DNA from: an uncultured Desulfarculaceae bacterium
GTDB lineage: Bacteria > Desulfobacterota > Desulfarculia > Desulfarculales > Desulfarculaceae
Assembly: GCA_937908275.1 (NCBI GenBank)
Contig: CALERA010000092.1
Span: 1-15,068 of the forward strand
DNA: 15,068 bases
Direction: 5' to 3'
Translations under genes and position numbers: made by a program
Notes under the pieces: model-generated
Told to the model about the DNA's origin: nothing
What the model saw: only the letters and a program-made list of their open reading frames with translations
Databases searched by the model: none
Shown here: piece by piece, positions 1-6,318 of the stretch
Numbering within the stretch: the first letter of the stretch is position 1
How the letters are laid out: every line of letters begins with the position of its first letter

Positions 1-1213
1 CGGGGCTGGCCGGGGCGCTGGGCGCGGCCGATCCGCCGGGCGGGGTGAAGGCCGGCCGGGGCGGGGCCGGGGCCACGCCGCCGGCCTGGGTCAGGCCGGC
101 GATGATCGCCTCCAGGTTCAGCACCGGGCGCACCTGGCAGAGCTTGAGGAGGGTCATCTCCATCACCAGCCGGGGTTGGCCGGCGCGGCGGAAGAGGTCC
201 TCGGAGCGGGCCAGGATGTCGAACATCTCGTGCAGGGTCTCGGGGCTCACGCCGGCGGCGCTGGCCTTGAGCTCGGCGATCTCCTCGTCGGTCAGGCCGA
301 AGAGGTCCACCCCCTCGGGCGCGGCCTTGGCCGCGGCCAGGTTGCGGAAGCGCTCCTGCAAGGCCCCGTAAAAGGCCTGCATCTCCCCGCCGGCGGCATA
401 GACCTGGGCCACCAGGTCCAGCACCGTCCCGGCCTCGCCAGCCAGCAGCGCGGCGGCGCAGGCCCGCACCAGCTCCTGGTCGATCAGGCCCAGGAGCTCC
501 ACCACCTCGGCGTGGGTCATCTCCCGCCGGCCCGAGGCCAGGACCTGGTCCAGCAGGCTCAGGGAGTCGCGGATGGAGCCGTCGGCCTCCCGGGCCAAGA
601 GCGCCAGGCTCTCGGCCGGCAGCCTGACCCCCTCGCCCTGGGTGACCGCGGTCAGGTGGGCGGCCAGGACCTTGGGCGGCAGGCGGCGGAAGTCGTAGCG
701 CTGGCAGCGGGAGAGGATGGTCAGGGGCACCTTGTGAACGTCGGTGGTGGCCAGGATGAAGACCGCGTGGTCCGGGGGCTCCTCCAGGGTCTTCAACAGG
801 GCGTTGAAGGCCGCCTTGGAGAGCATGTGGACCTCGTCCAGGATCGTGACCCGATAGCGGGCGGCCTGGGGCCGGTAGCGGATGGCCTCGCGCAGCTCGC
901 GCACGTCCTCCACCCGGCTGTTGCTGGCCGCGTCGATCTCCAGCACGTCCACCGCGCGGCCCTCTTCGGTCTCGCGGCAGTGGTGGCAGACCCCGCAGGG
1001 GGTGGCGGTGGGGCCCTGCTCGCAATTCAGGGCCTTGGCCAAGATGCGGGCCACGCTGGTCTTGCCCACCCCGCGCGGACCGGTGAAGCAGAAGGCGTGG
1101 GCCACCCGGCCGGCGGCGATGGCCCCGGCCAGGGTCTGGGTGATGTGCTCCTGGCCGACCACCTCCGCGAAGGTGCCGGGCCGGTGCTTGCGCGCCAGGA
1201 CGAGATAGGACAC
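1..1213 (-). CDS. dnaX: DNA polymerase III subunit gamma/tau (5' part, truncated by window edge)
   Basis: Clamp-loader ATPase of the replicative polymerase; it loads the beta clamp and bridges polymerase cores. About 404 N-terminal codons are present and the frame stays open to the left edge. The translation from the GTG at 1211-1213 begins VSYLVLARKHRP, the typical DnaX start; no better in-frame start lies nearby and the ribosome site is weak. Visible motifs are Walker A GPRGVGKT (about residues 45-52), the zinc-binding cysteines C64, C73, C76 and C79, Walker B DEVH (about 126-129), sensor-1 ATTD, and the SRC arginine-finger motif (about 168-170). Domain III follows, and the last visible residues are Pro/Ala-rich, probably the start of the tau linker. 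A gamma/tau frameshift site, if there is one, would lie outside the window. Identification is very secure. Confidence 0.97.
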   Translation of the reverse strand, partial: MSYLVLARKHRPGTFAEVVGQEHITQTLAGAIAAGRVAHAFCFTGPRGVGKTSVARILAKALNCEQGPTATPCGVCHHCRETEEGRAVDVLEIDAASNSRVEDVRELREAIRYRPQAARYRVTILDEVHMLSKAAFNALLKTLEEPPDHAVFILATTDVHKVPLTILSRCQRYDFRRLPPKVLAAHLTAVTQGEGVRLPAESLALLAREADGSIRDSLSLLDQVLASGRREMTHAEVVELLGLIDQELVRACAAALLAGEAGTVLDLVAQVYAAGGEMQAFYGALQERFRNLAAAKAAPEGVDLFGLTDEEIAELKASAAGVSPETLHEMFDILARSEDLFRRAGQPRLVMEMTLLKLCQVRPVLNLEAIIAGLTQAGGVAPAPPRPAFTPPGGSAAPSAPASP

Positions 1214-1336
1214 GGCTAGCGGCCTGGCCGGCGATCGGCGGGCGAAGGGTTGGCGCTGTGGGTCTGGGGCATGCTCATGGACCATCCTTGTCCGCCGGGC
1301 GGGATCGCTCCGAAGGGCGCGGCCTCCGGCCGGGGC

Positions 1337-1765
1337 CTAACGCGGCGGCTGTTGCGCCTTGTGCCGCATCTTGCGGTCGAACTTCTCTTTGTCGATGACG
1401 AAGCGCTCGTGCCGTCCCTGGGTGATCAGGTCCTGGCCATCGCTGGCCTGGACCGCGAAGACCAGGCGGCGGCCCTCCATCTCCACCAACTTGACCCGAA
1501 CCGTGACCTCCAGGCCGGGCGGGGTGGCGGCCAGGTGGCTGACGTCCACGTGGGTGCCCACGGTCTGCTCCCGGGGCCAGTCCAGGTGCGGGTTCAGGGC
1601 CTTGATGCAGGCCAGCTCCAGCAGGCCCACCATGAACCCGGTGGCGAAGACCTGGGGCATGGCCTGGAACTCCGGGGAATCCGGGTACAGGGCCGGCACG
1701 GTCTGGGCCGGGCTGATGCGATAGGTGAATTCCGATTCCAAACCGATTTGCAGGGTTGGTTTCAT
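1337..1765 (-). CDS. Hot-dog fold thioesterase, fluoroacetyl-CoA thioesterase (FlK)-like
   Basis: A 142-residue single-domain acyl-CoA thioesterase candidate; it would hydrolyse a small acyl-CoA to free acid and CoA in the cytoplasm. The segment VFATGFMVGLLELACI followed by GTHVDVSHLAATPPG is the hallmark layout of the FlK-like hot-dog family. T42 and E50 match the expected catalytic Thr and Glu, and H72 or H77 would be the third member. The length is normal for the family. The start is supported by a GAGGTG ribosome site just upstream of the ATG. It lies 59 bp downstream of the TPR-SPOR gene and 123 bp upstream of dnaX, all on the minus strand, so co-transcription is possible. FlK homologues in bacteria that do not make fluoroacetate are common and act on unknown acyl-CoAs, so fluoroacetate specificity should not be assumed. 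Confidence 0.8.
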   Translation of the reverse strand: MKPTLQIGLESEFTYRISPAQTVPALYPDSPEFQAMPQVFATGFMVGLLELACIKALNPHLDWPREQTVGTHVDVSHLAATPPGLEVTVRVKLVEMEGRRLVFAVQASDGQDLITQGRHERFVIDKEKFDRKMRHKAQQPPR

Positions 1766-1824
1766 GGCTCACCTCGTTTCCCGCGCCCCGGGGCCGAGGG
1801 CCTGGGCCGTACCGGCAGGCGCGT

Positions 1825-2580
1825 CTACAGCTTGATGACCTCCGGTTTTTTGGCCAGCCCCTTCTTCTTCAGCTCGGCGGCCAGGGACTTGGCCTTCTTC
1901 TCGTCGCCGCAGCAACCCACCACCACCCGGTGCCAGACCTTGCCCTTCTTGTCCTTGTGGGTGCTGACGCTGGCGGAAAAGCCCTTGGCCTTGAGCCGGG
2001 AGACGTCCGCCTCGGCGCTCTTCTTCTGCTGATTGCTGGAGAACAGCACCGCGTAGCCGCTCTTGTGGCTGCCGGAGCGGCTGCCGGACAGGGCGCTGGT
2101 CTTGACCTTGGGCGCGGGCTTGGGCGCGCTGTAGAGCGGGGTCTCCACCGGGATCGGCGGCGGGGGCGGCGTGGGGGGCATGGTCAGCCGGGCCTGGGCC
2201 GACTGCATCTCGGCGATGGCCTGGGCCCGGGGGTAATCCCGGCGGTCCTCGGTGTTCCTGGCCGCCTCGATGCCCCGCTGCCAGGTGGTGATGGCCTCCA
2301 TCTTGCGTCCCTGGGCCTCGTAGACCAAGCCCAGTTGGTAATAGCCATAGTAGAGTCCGGGGTCGGACTGGACGGCCAGCTCCAGCTCGCGGGCGGCCTT
2401 GTCCAACTGGTGGGCGTGGCCAAAGGCCATGGCCCGGTTGTAATGGGCCCGGCCCACGGCCTGGTCGCCCTGGACGCCCTGGGGGGTGAGGGCGGCGCAG
2501 CCCGCGCCCAGGCCCAGCAGGGCCAGGAGCAGGGCGCTGGCCAGGGCCGCCAGGGGAAGACTGGGTTTGGGTCTGGACAT
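1825..2580 (-). CDS. Lipoprotein with TPR repeats and C-terminal SPOR domain
   Basis: A 251-residue envelope protein. The N-terminus has basic residues, a Leu/Ala-rich hydrophobic stretch and a lipobox-like LGAGC with C28 as the acylation site; the -3 residue is Gly, so it is not a perfect lipobox. Residues about 44-110 look like two tetratricopeptide repeats (AHYNRAMAFGHAHQLDKAARELE, then YYQLGLVYEAQGRKMEAITTWQ). Residues about 134-146 are proline-rich. Residues about 174-243 resemble a SPOR domain (SGYAVLFSSN, then VWHRVVVG). SPOR domains bind peptidoglycan with stripped stem peptides, typically at division sites, so a cell-wall-associated, outer-membrane-anchored role is inferred. The ATG is preceded by GGGGAG. 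The specific partner is unknown. Confidence 0.8.
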   Translation of the reverse strand: MSRPKPSLPLAALASALLLALLGLGAGCAALTPQGVQGDQAVGRAHYNRAMAFGHAHQLDKAARELELAVQSDPGLYYGYYQLGLVYEAQGRKMEAITTWQRGIEAARNTEDRRDYPRAQAIAEMQSAQARLTMPPTPPPPPIPVETPLYSAPKPAPKVKTSALSGSRSGSHKSGYAVLFSSNQQKKSAEADVSRLKAKGFSASVSTHKDKKGKVWHRVVVGCCGDEKKAKSLAAELKKKGLAKKPEVIKL

Positions 2581-2656
2581 GGCGTGACTCCCCGCCGCCC
2601 GGGGAGCGTTCCCTCCGGGCGGGCAAACCCCATCCCTCCATGGCGGGTGTTAAACG

Positions 2657-2670
2657 GCTAAGAGTTTAGC
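2657..2670. other. Short inverted repeat in the gap between HEAT-like and TPR-SPOR genes
   Basis: GCTAA-gagt-TTAGC forms a 5-bp-arm inverted repeat in an AT-richer patch of the 117-bp gap. An overlapping alternative, TAAAC-8-GTTTA (2651-2668), competes with it. It could be a weak terminator for the HEAT-like gene or an operator before the TPR-SPOR gene. The arms are short and there is no clear U-tract, so neither role is established. Confidence 0.25.
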
Positions 2671-2697
2671 ACGATTGGGGGGCGGGGGCCAAGCCGG

Positions 2698-3606
2698 CTA
2701 CTCGGCGGGACCCTCGCCCTCGGGATTGCCGGGGGCCGGCGGCGGGGGTGGAGCGGCCTCGTTGGGCCGACCGTGCCGCCAGAAGCTCAAGACCCGGCCG
2801 CCGCCCGGCGGGGGCACCCGGTCGTTGCCCCGGGAGCGGGTCTGGCCCAGGCGCTCGCGCGACCAGCGCTTCTGGCGCTTCTGCACCTCGGCCGGATCGT
2901 AGAAGCGCATCCAGTCTTCCTGGTAATGCCAGGCGTCCGGGCTGTCCTGGCGGAAGGCCCACTCCACGTCCTCGGGCTCGAAACCGCTGATATACCAGGC
3001 GTCCAGCTCGCGGAAGGACCACTCCTCGCGCGAGAACTTGATCAGGGCCATGCGGTACTGCTGCACCCGGAAGTCCAGGAGGATCTGGCCGGCCAACTGG
3101 CGCACCACCCGGTCCTCGTTCTCGTCCATGAAGCGCTCGCCGATGACGCGGAAGACGTGCTCCCGGCTGTCGGGATGGCGCAGGCTGACCGCGGCCAGAC
3201 CCTTCATGGCCACGTCCCGGGCGCTCCAGCCGGCGGTGGCGTCGCGCACCACCATGGTCAGGCCGGGGATGACCGCCGGGCCGAGGTGGCCCAGGATGGA
3301 GGGCATCACCTCGGTGACCCAGTCGCAGTCAAAGGCGTCGGACCAGCGCAGGGCCGACAGCAGCGGGTTCACCGCCGCCTCGCCGCCCTTCTGGCCCAGC
3401 AGATAGGTGGCATGCACCACCGCCCACCAGTCCGGCAGCTCGGCCAGCCAGTTCTGCTTGTCGCTGACCACCTGGGCCAGGAAGGGCGTCAGGGCCTCCC
3501 GGCCAATGATCTCCTCGGCCGCGTCCCGCTCCAGACGGTCCTCGGCCACAAAGAGCAACTCGGCCAGTTGGTCGTCTTCCAGGGAACGGTAATCAGGCCC
3601 TTGCAT
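2698..3606 (-). CDS. HEAT-like repeat protein, function unknown
   Basis: A 302-residue cytoplasmic protein without a signal peptide or membrane segment. Residues about 12-180 are mostly alpha-helical with a repeated helix-turn-helix rhythm (AVVHATYLLGQKGGEAAVNPLLSAL; VTEVMPSILGHLGPAVIPGLTMVV; ARDVAMKGLAAVSLRHPDSREHV). This is the pattern of HEAT/PBS-lyase-like repeats and of DUF1186-type proteins. Residues 190-240 are Trp- and Tyr-rich, and the last 40 residues are low-complexity and Pro/Glu-rich, so probably disordered. GAGGAG lies just upstream of the ATG. It is separated from the upstream PAS gene by 233 bp containing a promoter candidate, so it probably starts its own unit. A scaffold role is typical for such repeats, but no partner can be named. 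Confidence 0.7.
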   Translation of the reverse strand: MQGPDYRSLEDDQLAELLFVAEDRLERDAAEEIIGREALTPFLAQVVSDKQNWLAELPDWWAVVHATYLLGQKGGEAAVNPLLSALRWSDAFDCDWVTEVMPSILGHLGPAVIPGLTMVVRDATAGWSARDVAMKGLAAVSLRHPDSREHVFRVIGERFMDENEDRVVRQLAGQILLDFRVQQYRMALIKFSREEWSFRELDAWYISGFEPEDVEWAFRQDSPDAWHYQEDWMRFYDPAEVQKRQKRWSRERLGQTRSRGNDRVPPPGGGRVLSFWRHGRPNEAAPPPPPAPGNPEGEGPAE

Positions 3607-3745
3607 GCTGGCTCCTCTGTGCTGGGCGGCTCCGGCCGATCACGCCGCGCTGGGGCCGGACATGGCGCTGGTTTCTCGCGGGGTCGGGGATGGGACATGG
3701 CCGTTCCATGCCAATCACACCCTGCGATTTGTTCGCCATACCAAA

Positions 3746-3774
3746 ACTATACCCAACCCGTTGGGAGGCGACAA
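3746..3774 (-). promoter_or_regulatory. Candidate sigma-70 promoter for the HEAT-like gene
   Basis: Read on the minus strand: TTGTCG (3769-3774), a 17-bp spacer, then TATAGT (3746-3751). These match 4/6 and 5/6 of the consensus boxes at ideal spacing, in the only AT-rich part of the 233-bp gap 3607-3839. Transcription would start near 3739 and give a leader of about 130 nt. Nothing else convincing was seen in the gap. Confidence 0.5.
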
Positions 3775-3839
3775 CCGACAAGGTCGCGCCCGCGGGCCGG
3801 ATGGCGGCCGAGAGTTGGCGCGCCGCGCGGTCGGCCGGG

Positions 3840-4868
3840 TCAGGTCAAGGCGCTGGACTCATCCAGGTCCAGGATGCGGGTGGTTTTCAGGTATTGCCTG
3901 GTGCGATAGTCGGTCAACCGGTTGAGATTTTGAGTTATCTCGGCCATCTGACGGGCCTGGGCCAGGGTGCGCTCCAGGTCCGGGCGCAGTTCGGCCTCCG
4001 GCGGCAGCTTCAACAGCATCAGCTCCAACTGGCTCAGCACCCCCTGCAGAGGCTGGTTGAGCTCGTGGCAGGCCGCGCCGGCGGTGGCCACCGCCGCCTG
4101 GAGGCGCTCCTGCTGCAGGCGCTCGGCCTCGTCTTGCTTGCGCTGGGTGATGTCGGTCACGAAGTTCAGGGTCGCGGGCCGGCCCTCGTGCTCGATGCGC
4201 AGGCCGTTGACTACAAGCCAGCGCATTTCCTTGTCTTTTCTGACAAATCTAACTTCGTAGGACTCCGGGACTGGCAGGTTTTTCAGGCGGCGCGCGTGGT
4301 TTTGGCGCAACTCCTCCTGGTCCTCGGGGGGAACCAGCTCCAGGTAGGGGATGCGCGCCAGCTCCTCGGCCTGAAAGCCGGAGATTTTCTCGGCGGCGGG
4401 GTTGGCGTAGACGATGCGGCCCTTTTGGGCGATGATGATCCCCTCCGGGGTGCTTTCCACCAGCCGGCGCAGGCGGGCCTCCGAGGCGCGCAACTCGCGC
4501 TCCTGGCGCTTGCGCTGGGTGATGTCATGCACCACCGCCAGTTGCACCCGCCGGCCGTCGGCCAGGCTGATGGCGTCGGAGCGGATGTCCAGCTCCCGGA
4601 TCTCGCCGTTTTTCAGGCGGTGGCTGACCTCGATGTCGCTGCGGCCCTCGGCGTGGAGGCGGGCGACCTCCCGCCGCAGCCCGGCGTCGTCCAGAATGTT
4701 GAGGTCGGCCAGGGGCATGCCCTGGAATTCCTGGCGGCTGTAGCCATAAAAGGCCTCGCAGGCGGGATTGGCGTCCACCACCGCCATGGTCTCAGGGTCC
4801 ACCAGGAACATCATGGCGCTGTGCGCGTTGAAGATTTGGCTGAAATCCCAGCCCCGGCCCTGACTCAT
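3840..4868 (-). CDS. PAS-PAS sensor protein with HisKA-like phosphoacceptor region but no ATPase domain
   Basis: A 342-residue cytoplasmic sensor protein. PAS domain 1 spans about 10-115 (FLVDPETMAVVDANPACEAFYGYS, ending HDITQRK) and PAS domain 2 about 131-243 (GIIIAQKGRIVYANPAAEKISGF, ending TDITQRK). A helical dimerisation segment follows, with H268 in the motif CHELNQPLQGVLSQLELM, which matches an H-box phosphoacceptor site. The protein stops about 75 residues later, with no N, G1 or G2 boxes, so no HATPase_c domain is present. The stop is a true stop, and the next 230 bp contain no continuation. It follows the Usp gene by 27 bp and has GGAGG upstream of the ATG. It is probably a non-catalytic phosphoacceptor or a signal-sensing dimer that depends on another kinase. 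The ligand is unknown. Confidence 0.85.
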   Translation of the reverse strand: MSQGRGWDFSQIFNAHSAMMFLVDPETMAVVDANPACEAFYGYSRQEFQGMPLADLNILDDAGLRREVARLHAEGRSDIEVSHRLKNGEIRELDIRSDAISLADGRRVQLAVVHDITQRKRQERELRASEARLRRLVESTPEGIIIAQKGRIVYANPAAEKISGFQAEELARIPYLELVPPEDQEELRQNHARRLKNLPVPESYEVRFVRKDKEMRWLVVNGLRIEHEGRPATLNFVTDITQRKQDEAERLQQERLQAAVATAGAACHELNQPLQGVLSQLELMLLKLPPEAELRPDLERTLAQARQMAEITQNLNRLTDYRTRQYLKTTRILDLDESSALT

Positions 4869-4895
4869 GCGGGAAACGCCTCCAGGAATAACCGG

Positions 4896-5351
4896 TTAGG
4901 CCACCACCCACACGCAGCAGTCGGTGGCCTGGTGGACCACGTTGCTGCTGACCGAACCGAAGAGGAACTCCTCGGCCTTGGTCATGCCCCGGCGGCCCAC
5001 CACCACGGTGCCATAGCCGCCGGCGGCCTGTTCGGCCATGATCGTCTCGCCGATGGAGCGGCCGTTGGTCTCCACCAGGTCGGTGGAGACGTTCTCCTGG
5101 GCCAGGCGCGCCTCCACCAGAATATGGTAAGCCTCGGCCAGGCGGGCTTCCAAGGCCAAACGGCGTTCGGCGGCCTGGGTCTCCAGGGCGCCGGGATCGG
5201 GCTCCAGGTCCGGGTCCGGGGGCTTGAACACCGCCAGCAGGCGCACCTTGCTGGTGTTGCTGCCGCCCAGCACCGCCGCCAGGTAGCGCACCGCCCCCAG
5301 GCTGGCCTCGCCTTCGTCCACGCCCACCAGGATGCGGTTCCACAGGATCAT
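4896..5351 (-). CDS. Universal stress protein, UspA family, ATP-binding type
   Basis: A 151-residue single Usp domain. The start MILWNRILVGVDEGEASLGAVRYL gives beta-1 with the conserved Asp (D12). Near the C-terminus VVVGRRGMTKAEEFLFGSVSS fits the nucleotide-binding signature G-x2-G-x9-G-S (G119, G122, G132, S133), so this is an ATP-binding MJ0577-like member rather than a non-binding UspA. Such proteins act as dimeric cytoplasmic regulators during energy or redox stress. GGAGG lies about 8 bases before the ATG. It sits between a kinase-like gene (13 bp) and a PAS sensor gene (27 bp), so a regulatory role in the same pathway is likely. The family call is secure; its specific task is not. Confidence 0.93.
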   Translation of the reverse strand: MILWNRILVGVDEGEASLGAVRYLAAVLGGSNTSKVRLLAVFKPPDPDLEPDPGALETQAAERRLALEARLAEAYHILVEARLAQENVSTDLVETNGRSIGETIMAEQAAGGYGTVVVGRRGMTKAEEFLFGSVSSNVVHQATDCCVWVVA

Positions 5352-5364
5352 CGCGCGCCCTCCT

Positions 5365-6318
5365 TCATGGCAACAGGGCCAGGGCCGGCCCCAGGTCGGC
5401 GGTCATCTCCTCCACCCGCTCGTAGAAGATGGGGGCGGAGGCGGAAAAGTGCATCAGCACCCGGTTCAGCTCCTCGGGCAGGTAGGGATAGACCTTGCGC
5501 AGGTTGAAGACCCGGTTGGGGATCACCAGGGACAGGTCTCCGCTGTCCAGGCGCTCCAGGACCTCGGGCCGGTCGCGCTTGAGGTCCTGCAGGATGGGGA
5601 TGCCCCGGCCCACCAGGTAGCAGAGCACGTTGCCCAGGCCGAAGAGGTCCAGGCCGAAGGGGCTCTCGGCCAGTTCGAAGTTGTAGTCGAAGTCGATCCA
5701 GATCCAGCCGCCGTGGCCGCTGTGTTCGAAGATGTGGTCGCGCCGGATGTCGCCGTGGCGCTCGCCGTGGGCGTGCAGGAAGGCGATGGCCTCCAGGCAG
5801 CCCATGAACTTGGTCAACACGTCTTTGAGCCGGGTCTGGAAGTAGGTCTGGTGGTCGATCCGCTGGGCGTCCAGGACCCGGTCCATGGACTGGCCGGGCA
5901 CCCGGTCCAGGACGCGGACCTCGTTGCCGGCCGTGTCCAGGAAGGTCAGGCCCTGCATGAATTCCGGCCGGCCCCGCACCAGCTCCAGGATGCGGGCCTC
6001 CTTGCGCGGGGAGCGGTAGCAGCGCACCTTGAGGTGGCCGATGGGCAGGTCGAACTGCTCGTAGAAGACCAGCTTGATCAGCTTCTGGCCGCCGTCGTCC
6101 AGGTCCAGGGCCCGCTTGACCCAGTGCTTGGGCTCCTCGTCCAGGCCGAAGCGCCCCTCGTAGGCCACGCCGGTGAGCAGGTAGCGCTTGCCCTGCAGGT
6201 CCAGCACGTCCCCGCGCGAAAGCTCCATGAACTGGGTGGTGTCGGTGATGATCCGCACCCGGTCCAGGGGCCGGCCCAGGACCTCCTCGGCCCGCCGCTT
6301 GAGTCCGTCCTCAGGCAT
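5365..6318 (-). CDS. Divergent protein-kinase-like phosphotransferase
   Basis: A 317-residue cytoplasmic protein with a recognisable kinase core. K82 in QKLIKLVFYE is a candidate beta-3 lysine. FLHAHGERHGDIRRDHIF carries the catalytic loop (H188-G189-D190, with a basic residue at 193 and H195). WIWIDFDYNF gives a DFD motif (D209-F210-D211) in place of DFG, and FGLDLFGLGNVLCYLVGRG resembles kinase subdomain IX. The glycine-rich loop is not evident. The HGD and DFD motifs are shared with kinase-like and aminoglycoside-phosphotransferase-like folds, so either protein or small-molecule phosphorylation is possible. Its start codon overlaps the end of the ASKHA gene by 8 bp and lacks a strong ribosome site, suggesting translational coupling. 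Neither substrate nor activity is proven. Confidence 0.75.
   Translation of the reverse strand: MPEDGLKRRAEEVLGRPLDRVRIITDTTQFMELSRGDVLDLQGKRYLLTGVAYEGRFGLDEEPKHWVKRALDLDDGGQKLIKLVFYEQFDLPIGHLKVRCYRSPRKEARILELVRGRPEFMQGLTFLDTAGNEVRVLDRVPGQSMDRVLDAQRIDHQTYFQTRLKDVLTKFMGCLEAIAFLHAHGERHGDIRRDHIFEHSGHGGWIWIDFDYNFELAESPFGLDLFGLGNVLCYLVGRGIPILQDLKRDRPEVLERLDSGDLSLVIPNRVFNLRKVYPYLPEELNRVLMHFSASAPIFYERVEEMTADLGPALALLP

Noticed and set aside
176..1219. A 347-residue plus-strand open frame across dnaX
   Set aside because: The minus strand encodes clear DnaX motifs in order; the plus frame is Gly/Gln/His-rich shadow sequence.
1214..1336. The gap upstream of dnaX, examined for a small RNA or promoter
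   Set aside because: It is GC-rich with only short imperfect repeats; no promoter boxes, SRP RNA or tRNA pattern could be seen.
3690..5507. A 605-residue open frame on the plus strand
   Set aside because: It lies antisense to the PAS and Usp genes, has no known motif and is low-complexity (Gly/Ala/His/Gln/Leu-rich), as expected from the complement of GC3-biased codons.
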